DNA from: Chitinophagaceae bacterium
GTDB taxonomy: Bacteria > Bacteroidota > Bacteroidia > Chitinophagales > Chitinophagaceae
Direction of reading: 5' to 3'
DNA length: 20,825 nt
Assembly: GCA_013205585.1 (NCBI GenBank)
Contig: JABMML010000149.1
Coordinates: 1-20,825 of the forward strand
Made by a program: the position numbers and the translations under genes. The notes under the pieces are model-generated. The model was not told where the DNA came from. It made no database searches and was given only the letters and a program-made list of their open reading frames with translations. Below are positions 9,453 through 16,501 of the stretch, piece after piece. How positions within the stretch are numbered: position 1 is the stretch's first letter; each line of letters opens with the position of its first letter.

Positions 9453-10574
9453 TTATAAAATAATTCTTTTTTTAAGGGTAGGATGTGAATTGGGCGCATT
9501 CACTGCGTTTAAAACATTAAATGACCAATCTAATTGCTTTAATATTTCTTTGGTCTTAAATTGAAGTGTAATAGTTGATTTTCCTTCAATTTCAATTAAA
9601 TCGGTGTTCTCCACTAGCGTATATTGACTAAGATTTTGTAAAATAAAATTACAAGAGGAAACATTTTCTAATACTACTGTCAAAACCAATGATTTAGACT
9701 CGTAAAAGGATTTTTTTATCACCAAGCATTCATTAATCAACGGAATTAACAAGCTATCTCTTCCAATTAAAGTATTGTCATAGTGAACTACTGTTCTACG
9801 ATCAAATAAAGCCGACTTTATACTTTCTTGCGTTCTATCTTTTGAGAAAACTAAAGTAATGGGTCTATGTCCTTTTGATCCTTTTTTATAATCCCAGTCA
9901 ATTAAACCATGTACATCGCTTGTACCCATTAAAGTCAAATTTCGATCATAGGCAATTTGTAGTGCCTCTACTGAATAATTATGCGTATTAACAATTTCAA
10001 TGCCTTGTATCAAATTGCTATCCATTAATTTTTTATTTACTTCATGCAAATAAGTAATATAATCGTTTTTGGGTGTTTCATAGGGATGGTTCCAGAATAC
10101 AAAGGCATTTTGATTTTTAGCTTCTTTATAAGCATCCAAATAATTAGTAAAAAGTAATTTATTCGCATCTTGAATAAAAACAGCATTACTGTGACCCGGA
10201 GGCATAGCACGCGTAATTTCAGATCCTCTAACGATAATTAAATTATGGTCTTTAGCTTCTTTCAGTGCGATTTGGTAGGATCTATTTCTGTCTTTATTGG
10301 GAATATCCCCTAAATGTGGCTGGTATTCTAAGTGTTCAGTTAAAGAAATAGCATCTAAATTGTCCATTAATGACTCTCTAACACGAATACTTGGCCAAAC
10401 ATCGCCATCAGAAAAAACAGTATGCTGATGAAGATCGCATTTTAAGGTTTGGTAGCCCAATATATTGGGAAATTGTAAACTAGTGCCTAATGAATGCGAA
10501 TGAGTTGATTCTTGAGCAGATACAAAAGTACTAAAGGCACAAATGAATTGTACCAGACAAATAAATTTTTTCAT
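9453..10574 (-). CDS. Secreted PHP-fold metal-dependent phosphodiesterase (Sb-PDE-like)
   Basis: This 373-residue protein has a signal peptide (MKKFICLVQFICAFSTFVSA). A PHP domain covers about 44-225. Its metal-binding set is complete: D47-L-H49-Q-H51, D56, E80-H81, E119, H128, H163, H198 and D220-V-H222. Segments such as DAISLTEHLEYQPH, RGSEITRAMPPGHSN and LMGTSDVHG match the Bacteroidota proteins usually named Sb-PDE family phosphodiesterase, which are related to an enzyme acting on organophosphate diesters. The last 120 or so residues look beta-rich and may form a small accessory domain. The enzyme probably acts in the periplasm or outside the cell. It lies 36 bp after a small acidic ORF on the same strand and converges with the receptor gene. 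Together with the phosphatase gene it suggests stepwise diester-to-phosphate hydrolysis; family placement is sure, substrate is inferred. Confidence 0.88.
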   Translation of the reverse strand: MKKFICLVQFICAFSTFVSAQESTHSHSLGTSLQFPNILGYQTLKCDLHQHTVFSDGDVWPSIRVRESLMDNLDAISLTEHLEYQPHLGDIPNKDRNRSYQIALKEAKDHNLIIVRGSEITRAMPPGHSNAVFIQDANKLLFTNYLDAYKEAKNQNAFVFWNHPYETPKNDYITYLHEVNKKLMDSNLIQGIEIVNTHNYSVEALQIAYDRNLTLMGTSDVHGLIDWDYKKGSKGHRPITLVFSKDRTQESIKSALFDRRTVVHYDNTLIGRDSLLIPLINECLVIKKSFYESKSLVLTVVLENVSSCNFILQNLSQYTLVENTDLIEIEGKSTITLQFKTKEILKQLDWSFNVLNAVNAPNSHPTLKKRIIL

Positions 10575-10610
10575 AAATTTTACTTCAATTATTCTATTTC
10601 TTTACTTTAA

Positions 10611-10871
10611 TTATTCTATTTCGAAATCATCATCTTCATCCTCTTCGAATAATAAATCATACTCTTCTACTTTTTCTTCGCTCAATTCCTCAATGATTTC
10701 AAAGATATTATCACTTAATTTTTTCCAAACAATGGATTCAACATCTTCATGTATTAAAATTAAAACACATGATTCTGTTTTCATGATTGGCTCAACTAAT
10801 AATACATTGTCACCATCATACTCATTAATGAGGTACTTTTTTTCGATTGAAAGATCATTAAATACTGGCAT
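10611..10871 (-). CDS. Small acidic protein of unknown function
   Basis: This 86-residue ORF starts at an ATG and has no signal peptide or membrane segment. The N-terminal 55 residues look like a mixed alpha/beta mini-domain (YLINEYDGDNVLLVEPI, then SCVLILIHEDVESIVW). The last 26 residues are extremely acidic, with 16 Asp or Glu, ending DEDDDFEIE. It lies 36 bp upstream of the phosphodiesterase gene on the same strand and may share its transcript. I do not recognise a family. The opposite strand is also open here, but it encodes a serine-rich low-complexity peptide that is simply the complement of the Glu/Asp codons, so this strand is the better choice. Being cytoplasmic, it is unlikely to be a direct partner of the secreted enzyme. 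Confidence 0.68.
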   Translation of the reverse strand: MPVFNDLSIEKKYLINEYDGDNVLLVEPIMKTESCVLILIHEDVESIVWKKLSDNIFEIIEELSEEKVEEYDLLFEEDEDDDFEIE

Positions 10872-11051
10872 AATATAAATTTTAATGCCAAATTAGAACT
10901 TTAAAAAACTATAAAAAAAATATTATGATGTAAGGGTATTATCATATTGTAAAGTTTAAGCTCAAAGCCTAGAATCGTAAATGAATACAAAAAAGAATAT
11001 TAAAATTGAATTTAAAATAAAGATTTTATAATATTAAGATAACAGTTTGGT

Positions 11052-11068
11052 AATACGTATTGTACAAT
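11052..11068. promoter_or_regulatory. Two overlapping palindromes in the PAP2 upstream region
   Basis: AATACGTATT (11052-11061) and ATTGTACAAT (11059-11068) are each perfect 10-bp palindromes sharing three bases, 72 bases before the PAP2 start. They lie in an otherwise featureless AT-rich gap (10872-11139) between divergent genes, where I saw no convincing -7 box. An operator role is a guess, since short AT-rich palindromes arise by chance. Confidence 0.25.
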
Positions 11069-11139
11069 TTAATTAAATTTTTAACCCATATTGAGTTCAA
11101 ACGAATAGGTAAGCCAAAATTTATAAAAAATTAAAGTAG

Positions 11140-11718
11140 ATGAACGAGTTGTTTAATAATACAGATTTAAAATTGTTTAAATTTATCAATAGCCATCATA
11201 ATGCCTTCTGGGATGAAATAATGTATCAAATTAGTACTACCAATATATGGATACCCCTTTATATATATATAATTTTTATTCTTTTTAAAGAATTCAAAAA
11301 GAAAGGCTGGATTTGCCTTACAGTACTAATAACCTTAATATTTGTAAGTGATAAGGTTTCTACCTTTTTTAAATATTTTATGAAAACCTTAAGACCATCG
11401 CATGAATTATATTTGAAATCATTTATTCATTTAAGTAAGGCGGGTCCTGGTGGCTTATATGGGTATGTATCTTCGCATGCTTCTAACTTCTTTTCATTTA
11501 CAATATTATTATTCATTGTATTACCCAAAAAGTATAATTGGCTTAAAGTAGTGCTATTGTCTTGTTCATTATTAGTTGCCTATTCTAGAATATATAATGG
11601 AGTGCATTATCCATTTGATGTGTTGAGGGGAATGGCATTAGGCTCTTTCATGGGTTTGGTATTTGGGGTAATCTTAAAATACAATAAAAGTATAAACCTA
11701 CCTACAATAAAAAATTAA
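11140..11718 (+). CDS. PAP2-family membrane lipid phosphatase
   Basis: This 192-residue integral membrane protein has about five or six hydrophobic helices. The three PAP2 signature motifs are present: K78-x6-R85-P86 (KYFMKTLRP), the S111-S112-H113 turn (YVSSHASN, family form PSGH), and S149-R150-x5-H156-x3-D160 (SRIYNGVHYPFD). H113 and H156 are the expected catalytic histidines, with D160 in the relay. Family members dephosphorylate lipid phosphates such as undecaprenyl pyrophosphate, phosphatidylglycerol phosphate or lipid A; which applies here cannot be told. Its stop codon abuts, with no intervening base, the stop codon of the convergent GT39-like gene. With the nearby glycosyltransferases it may serve carrier-lipid recycling or lipid A remodelling, which is inference. 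Confidence 0.92.
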   Translation: MNELFNNTDLKLFKFINSHHNAFWDEIMYQISTTNIWIPLYIYIIFILFKEFKKKGWICLTVLITLIFVSDKVSTFFKYFMKTLRPSHELYLKSFIHLSKAGPGGLYGYVSSHASNFFSFTILLFIVLPKKYNWLKVVLLSCSLLVAYSRIYNGVHYPFDVLRGMALGSFMGLVFGVILKYNKSINLPTIKN

Positions 11719-13392
11719 TTACTTTTTTTGTAAAATATAGTAATAATCTAATGCGCTATTTCTAGTTTTGGGATTTAAAAAATTAGCATTTAATGTGCTT
11801 ACATGAAAAGCGGCAATAGTTTCAATAGTATTAAACTTTGTCAATAAGTCTTTGGTAATAAGTTTATTGGATATTAATAAATAATCAGCAGGTTTCAAGG
11901 CTTTCTCGTCTTCAATAATTTGGAAGCTATAATTACTGTAAAAATCTAAACTTCTTTCTCCATATATCTTATACAGATAAAAATTATTTTTGTCTATCTT
12001 TTTTGTATTTATATACTTAGTTACACTATTACCTAATTGATATTCTAATAATTTAGGATAGAAAAATACATTTAATAATAAATTAGTAATCAATATGGTA
12101 AATAAAGCAAAATGAATAGTATTAGGGATTAACTGCTTTTGTTTATAAATTGAATACCTAAAAATTATTATAAAAATTAAAACTGTTGTAATAATTAAGT
12201 AATAATTTAAATTAAATGGAATTACTAAAAGAACAATGAGTATAAACAAGACTAAACTAAATAATATACCATTGATAATTGATAAAGTATTTTTAAGCTG
12301 CATATTTTCATTTATGGTAATCAAAGAATAGATATATTTTGCAGCAATAATTGACGCAAATGGTAAAACAATATAAATATAATGAGGTAACTGATAATTG
12401 CTAATGCCTAATGCAGTATAAGTAATTAAAAAGCCTGGTGTACTAATCCATTCTTCATGACTTTGTAAGCGAAACTTATTTTTAAGTATGGTATAAAATT
12501 CTAGTAATAATCCAATTATAAAAAATAATATCCAAGGTAAAAAACCCCATAATAAATTTTCAAATAAGAAAAAGAAATAGTCGTTTTCATGCCAAACACT
12601 TTCTCCAGTAATTCTGCCAAAACTCTGCGTCCAATAAAAAAATCTTAGCCCAGAGGTACCTGTTTTTTCATACATAACTTTTTCTGGGTGTAGATCAAAT
12701 TGCTGGTACAAACCAATATCCATTGGAATTAACAAAATTAGAATGATAAGCATCCCTATTAAATATTCCCATTTAAAAAATAACTTAAAATTTCTGTGTA
12801 TTAAAAAATGAGGTGCAAATGAAAAAATAGGTACCATTAAGGCAATGGGGCCCTTTGTCATCATCCCAAAAGCAATAGCAGCAAATGCAATAATAAAGGA
12901 AATCCATTTTTTAGTGAATAGCCAACTAGAAAACTGCCAAATGCCCAGTATTACCCATGCCATTAACATAGTATCAGTTCTAAGGTCATGGGTTATCAAA
13001 AACATGGCCTGAGAGCTTGCCAGGACCAAAGCAGCTAATAAGGCTATCTCTTTAGTGTAATAGAGTAAAGTGAACTTATAAGTGCTATATATGGCTAAAA
13101 CTGCCATTAAAATAGAAGGTATTCTAAAGGCGATATCGTTAATGCCGAATATATACATGCTTAAAGCGCTAACCCAGAATAATAAGGGGGGTTTGTCTAG
13201 GTAATCCTTGCCTTGGTCAAAAATTTGAAGGAAACTCTTGTTTAAGAGCATTTCCCTAGAAATATTTGCATATTGAACAGAATCAATTTCCATTAAGGGG
13301 ACAGTAATGCTTCCTAGAATATAGACAACTATACATAGAATAATATAGAATAAATATAGTTGCTCCAATTTGTTTGTCTTGTAAAAAAGCAT
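11719..13392 (-). CDS. GT39/ArnT-like membrane glycosyltransferase
   Basis: This 557-residue protein has roughly a dozen transmembrane segments. The first periplasmic loop has the GT-C hallmarks: an acidic residue after helix 1 (MEIDSVQYANISREML, D37) and YLDKPPLLFW (64-73), equivalent to the Y-x-x-KPPL motif of ArnT and protein mannosyltransferase relatives. A further MMTKGPIALMVP segment near residue 178 is also typical. These enzymes use a polyprenyl-phosphate sugar on the periplasmic face to glycosylate lipid A, proteins or glycans. The C-terminal 110 residues form a small soluble domain. The gene is divergent from a GT2 enzyme that could make its donor (102-bp gap) and convergent, stop to stop, with the PAP2 gene. 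The acceptor and sugar are unknown, so L-Ara4N transfer should not be assumed. Confidence 0.9.
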   Translation of the reverse strand: MLFYKTNKLEQLYLFYIILCIVVYILGSITVPLMEIDSVQYANISREMLLNKSFLQIFDQGKDYLDKPPLLFWVSALSMYIFGINDIAFRIPSILMAVLAIYSTYKFTLLYYTKEIALLAALVLASSQAMFLITHDLRTDTMLMAWVILGIWQFSSWLFTKKWISFIIAFAAIAFGMMTKGPIALMVPIFSFAPHFLIHRNFKLFFKWEYLIGMLIILILLIPMDIGLYQQFDLHPEKVMYEKTGTSGLRFFYWTQSFGRITGESVWHENDYFFFLFENLLWGFLPWILFFIIGLLLEFYTILKNKFRLQSHEEWISTPGFLITYTALGISNYQLPHYIYIVLPFASIIAAKYIYSLITINENMQLKNTLSIINGILFSLVLFILIVLLVIPFNLNYYLIITTVLIFIIIFRYSIYKQKQLIPNTIHFALFTILITNLLLNVFFYPKLLEYQLGNSVTKYINTKKIDKNNFYLYKIYGERSLDFYSNYSFQIIEDEKALKPADYLLISNKLITKDLLTKFNTIETIAAFHVSTLNANFLNPKTRNSALDYYYILQKK

Positions 13393-13494
13393 TTTAATAA
13401 TAATTTATTGTTACTAAACTTATTTTTTTCTTTAAATTAAAATATTTTATTTAAATTGATTTAGTTAATTTTTAAACCCCCAATAAATATACAA

Positions 13495-14214
13495 ATGATT
13501 ATTAACAAAATTTCAATAATTGTTCCTGCATTTAATGAAGAATCTACAATTAGTATTATAGCAGATAAATTATTAAACCTTTATCTGGTAAATAATATAA
13601 AAAAGGAAATCATCATTATTAATGACTGCTCTACCGACAAGACCGATTACTTGATACAAAACATCATTCAATTAAACCCTACAGCTGAAATTATATATAT
13701 TAAACATGAGAAAAATTTAGGAAAAGGGGCGGCTATTCATTCTGGAATCAAAAATGCTACAGGAGACTACCTAATCATTCAAGACGCTGATTTAGAATAC
13801 GACCCCTCAGAAATTAATAAACTATTAAAGCCAGTACTAGAGGGTTATGCCGATGTTGTATATGGATCTAGATTTATAGGAGGTTCCCCCCATAGAATTT
13901 TATTTTTCTGGCATACGATTGGAAATAAGTTTTTAACTTTTTTGTCGAATTTTTTCACCAATTTAAATTTGACAGATATGGAAACCTGTTATAAACTTTT
14001 TAAAACTAGTATTATAAAAACTATTCCCTTACAAGAAAAAAGGTTTGGTTTTGAGCCTGAAATAACTTCAAAAATTGCAAAAATTAAAGGTATACGTATT
14101 TATGAAGTAGGTATCTCTTATTATGGAAGAACTTATCTAGAAGGAAAGAAAATAAATTGGAAAGATGGGGTTAAAGCCATTTACTGTATCATTCGATATA
14201 ATTTATTTAATTAG
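13495..14214 (+). CDS. GT2 glycosyltransferase, dolichol/polyprenyl-phosphate sugar synthase-like
   Basis: This 239-residue GT-A protein of the DPM1/DPG-synthase-like type starts at an ATG. Visible motifs are SIIVPAFNEESTI (7-19), INDCSTDKT (42-50), NLGKGAAIHSGIKNATGDY (74-92), and the metal and nucleotide site QDADLEYDP with D97-x-D99. GSRF, DMETCYKLF and RFGFEPEITSKIA follow. No C-terminal transmembrane anchor is obvious, so it is the short form that works at the cytoplasmic membrane face. The family transfers a sugar from a nucleotide donor to a polyprenyl phosphate. The divergent GT39-like gene next door is the natural consumer of such a donor. The sugar, whether glucose, mannose or another, cannot be read from the sequence. 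Confidence 0.92.
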   Translation: MIINKISIIVPAFNEESTISIIADKLLNLYLVNNIKKEIIIINDCSTDKTDYLIQNIIQLNPTAEIIYIKHEKNLGKGAAIHSGIKNATGDYLIIQDADLEYDPSEINKLLKPVLEGYADVVYGSRFIGGSPHRILFFWHTIGNKFLTFLSNFFTNLNLTDMETCYKLFKTSIIKTIPLQEKRFGFEPEITSKIAKIKGIRIYEVGISYYGRTYLEGKKINWKDGVKAIYCIIRYNLFN

Positions 14215-14257
14215 TCGATTTCATAATTACTTAGCCCTTTTATCTATTTAGCCAAAT

Positions 14258-14283
14258 AAAAAAGGGAATGTAGAAACATTCCC
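14258..14283. terminator. Intrinsic terminator between convergent genes, probably bidirectional
   Basis: GGGAATGT (14264-14271) pairs perfectly with ACATTCCC (14276-14283) across an AGAA loop. On the minus strand the stem is followed by TTTTTT (14258-14263) and then ATTT, a strong tail for the gene starting at 14696. On the plus strand the tail is CGTTTTGT, weaker but usable for the GT2 gene ending at 14214. Confidence 0.85.
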
Positions 14284-14327
14284 CGTTTTGTCTACAAAAG
14301 ACATTAACCTTTACTTTGTCTAACTTA

Positions 14328-14696
14328 CTAACCCAGCTTGAACCAACCATCAAATAATTTTTCTCCGTCAATTTTGAATTCTTTTTGTTCTGCCAATTCA
14401 TTATCTACTTTTTTTATTAGACTTACCCACTGACCCTTTGATTGAAATTGATTATTTAAAAAAACACTAAAGCCTAATTTTCGATTGTCTTTTAGTAAAA
14501 TTTCTTTTGACCAACTATTTCCACGAAATTCTTTAATCCAGGGTCGCCCATTTTCGTCTGTATACCATACCTGGCCGAAGGTTTCAAAACTTACTTCAAT
14601 GATAAGCTCCACTTTAATTATAGGCAAAGTGTCCATTATCCTATTATTTGGAAATAGGTTATAAATATCTTTAACTGAAATATTGCGGGGGGACAT
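14328..14696 (-). CDS. Conserved-looking protein of unknown function, 122 residues
   Basis: I do not recognise this protein. It has no signal peptide or membrane helix and is rich in aromatic residues (FGQVWYTDENGRPWIKEF, NSWSKEILL, GQWVSLIKKVDNE). Alternating hydrophobic strands suggest a small beta-sandwich; the strand order faintly recalls MmpS-like accessory domains, but this is too weak to name. An ATG at 14696 gives the full length; an internal Met21 (MDTLPIIKVELIIEV) is an alternative start and would remove a poorly structured N-terminus. The upstream start overlaps one arm of an inverted repeat. It is transcribed alone: 171 bp separate it from the M28 gene upstream, and a terminator lies downstream. 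An intact frame with ordinary composition and a dedicated terminator supports a real gene. Confidence 0.72.
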   Translation of the reverse strand: MSPRNISVKDIYNLFPNNRIMDTLPIIKVELIIEVSFETFGQVWYTDENGRPWIKEFRGNSWSKEILLKDNRKLGFSVFLNNQFQSKGQWVSLIKKVDNELAEQKEFKIDGEKLFDGWFKLG

Positions 14697-14732
14697 GTTC
14701 TACAGTTTATATTCAATGGTAATGTAGAACAT
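14695..14732 (-). promoter_or_regulatory. 10-bp inverted repeat overlapping a start codon
   Basis: ATGTTCTACA (14695-14704) and TGTAGAACAT (14723-14732) are perfect reverse complements separated by 18 bases. The left arm contains two bases of the ATG at 14694-14696. In DNA it could be an operator. In the transcript it would form a hairpin that ends in the start codon and could hinder initiation. No promoter box was recognised in the 171-bp gap 14697-14867. Confidence 0.5.
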
Positions 14733-14867
14733 AAATGTAACTAGAATATGAATTTGATATTAACAAATTGTATACTCTTCAACAATAGAAAATATGCTAA
14801 GAAACTATTTTATTTCAAGTGTTTGAATGCCAATAATTTAAGCGGACTATTTTCTATCTGCCACTAA

Positions 14868-16454
14868 TTAATTCTTTGGAACTGCAGGCCCTGTGCGCAT
14901 TGCTTTTACTTGAACGGGCCATTTTACGGGCTGTCCAGTAAGCTTATTAATTCCTAAGTCTGCTTTGTCTCTTGGGAAGGTGGCATTGTCTTCACAAGCC
15001 ATGTAAACCATAATGGCTGTTAGAATAGCATTGCTTTTTAAATCGTCAAATATGACTTTATCATAAGTATCTCTATTCGTATGCCATGTATAATTAAAAT
15101 AGGACCAGTTTAAAGAACTTAAAGAAAAACCAGGTGCACCCACCGCTACAAAAGAAGCAAAGTCACTACCCCCGCCACCCGGCATACCAGGGAAGCTGGT
15201 TTTAATAGAATCTTTAATATTACTAGGCGCGGCTGCTAGCCATCTGGTAAGAAATTCACCGGCATATTGATAGCCTTGCCCAGAAATATTTACGACTCTT
15301 CCTGTTCCATTATCTTGATTAAATAATGCTTGTAGTTTACTTACAATTTCAGGATGATCTTCCACAAAGGCTCTTGAACCATTCAATCCTTGCTCTTCAC
15401 TTCCCCAATGTCCTACTAAAATAGTGCGTTTAGGATTCGGATACACTAATTTTAAAATACGCATGGCTTCCATCATTGTTAATGTACCTGTTCCATTATC
15501 CGTTGCACCCTGAGCAGCATCCCAAGAATCAAAATGAGCAGATAACATTACATATTCGTCGGGCTTTTCTGTTCCTTTAATTTCAGCAATGGTATTGAAT
15601 GAAGGAACCATTCCTAAATCTTTTGAGCCTGTTTCAATACTAATAATTGGATTATCACCAGACTCCACTAAGCGGTACAAGGTTCCATAGTCTTCCAAGG
15701 CAATATCAACCGTTGGAATTTTTGAAGTGTAGGCACTAAATATTTTATCAACGCCAAAACCACTTGACCAGTTATTGGTTAAGACGCCCACTGCTCCCGC
15801 TTTTTCTAAAATAATAGGAAGCATTCTTGAAGAATACCCTGTTTTACTTAAGCGTTTACGCCAAGCATCGGTTTGTTCACTGCGTTCTTTTTTTAATTTT
15901 TCAAAAGAAGCCGAGGTAGCAAATTGTTGCCAGTTATCATCGGGTCTTCCTGTGGGTTGATTCATTGAGATCATTACAAATTTTCCCTTTACATTTGGAA
16001 GCCAGTTTTGAAATGCAAGAGAATCTGAAACTTCTGGAATAATAATTATTTCAGCTTTCACAGCCTTTCCTTTAGTAGAAGGGCTCCAAGACAATTGAGT
16101 GCCTTCTAAACTTTTAACTCTTGGAGAAAGCATATCTATATGAGTAATGCCACGCTCCCAACCTTTCCACTCACCCCACTGTTCGTTACGCGCACTAATA
16201 CCCCAGCCAGTATATTTTTCCACTGCCCAATCGTTGGCTTTTTGCATTTGTGGGGTACCCACTAGTCTTGGCCCTATTTTATCGAATAATTCATGCGCCA
16301 ATGTTTTAAGTTGTGAATTATTATTTTCTTCTTGAACTATTTTTTCCACCACTGTTTGGGCAGATAAAATGTTCGCTGAAAAAATAAGGACAACCATAAG
16401 TAGCTTACTTATACTTCCTGTATAATGAAAGCCCAGTGTTTGATGATTTTTCAT
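14868..16454 (-). CDS. Secreted M28-family metallopeptidase with PA-like insert
   Basis: I chose the ATG at 16454, giving 528 residues; the longest open frame begins six codons earlier at a TTG (16472), which is less likely. A signal peptide ends near SA32|Q. A PA-type insert covers about 130-275 (LEKAGAVGVLTNNW, IPTVDIALEDYGTLYRLV). The M28 zinc site is complete: H307-x-D309 (SAHFDSWD), D319 (GATDNGTGT), catalytic E353 with E354 (GSEEQGLNGS), D381 (NQDNGTGR) and H458 (WHTNRDTYD). The family includes aminopeptidases and carboxypeptidase Q-like dipeptidases of the periplasm. No T9SS tail is seen. The gene follows the DUF1501 gene by 47 bp on the same strand and is probably the last gene of a three-gene operon. 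Specificity is unknown. Confidence 0.9.
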   Translation of the reverse strand: MKNHQTLGFHYTGSISKLLMVVLIFSANILSAQTVVEKIVQEENNNSQLKTLAHELFDKIGPRLVGTPQMQKANDWAVEKYTGWGISARNEQWGEWKGWERGITHIDMLSPRVKSLEGTQLSWSPSTKGKAVKAEIIIIPEVSDSLAFQNWLPNVKGKFVMISMNQPTGRPDDNWQQFATSASFEKLKKERSEQTDAWRKRLSKTGYSSRMLPIILEKAGAVGVLTNNWSSGFGVDKIFSAYTSKIPTVDIALEDYGTLYRLVESGDNPIISIETGSKDLGMVPSFNTIAEIKGTEKPDEYVMLSAHFDSWDAAQGATDNGTGTLTMMEAMRILKLVYPNPKRTILVGHWGSEEQGLNGSRAFVEDHPEIVSKLQALFNQDNGTGRVVNISGQGYQYAGEFLTRWLAAAPSNIKDSIKTSFPGMPGGGGSDFASFVAVGAPGFSLSSLNWSYFNYTWHTNRDTYDKVIFDDLKSNAILTAIMVYMACEDNATFPRDKADLGINKLTGQPVKWPVQVKAMRTGPAVPKN

Positions 16455-16501
16455 ATACTTAAATATAAGCAAAACAACTTGTATTAATATAAGTAATTGA
16501 T

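Noticed and set aside
10543..10878. Plus-strand 111-residue ORF rich in serine
   Set aside because: It is the complement of the Glu/Asp-rich tail of the minus-strand gene and of AT-rich leader; the serine runs are a codon artefact and there is no family-like pattern.
10981..11031. 16-codon ORF in the gap before PAP2 (MNTKKNIKIEFKIKIL)
   Set aside because: Very short, in lysine-codon-rich AT sequence, with no promoter or conserved pattern; expected by chance.
11719..13392. Naming the GT39-like gene arnT and the GT2 gene arnC
   Set aside because: No L-Ara4N synthesis genes are nearby and the sugar specificity cannot be read from sequence; only fold-level similarity is supported.
16455..16472. 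TTG start adding six residues to the M28 peptidase
   Set aside because: The ATG at 16454 gives a sound signal peptide and is the commoner start type; the extra residues add nothing recognisable.
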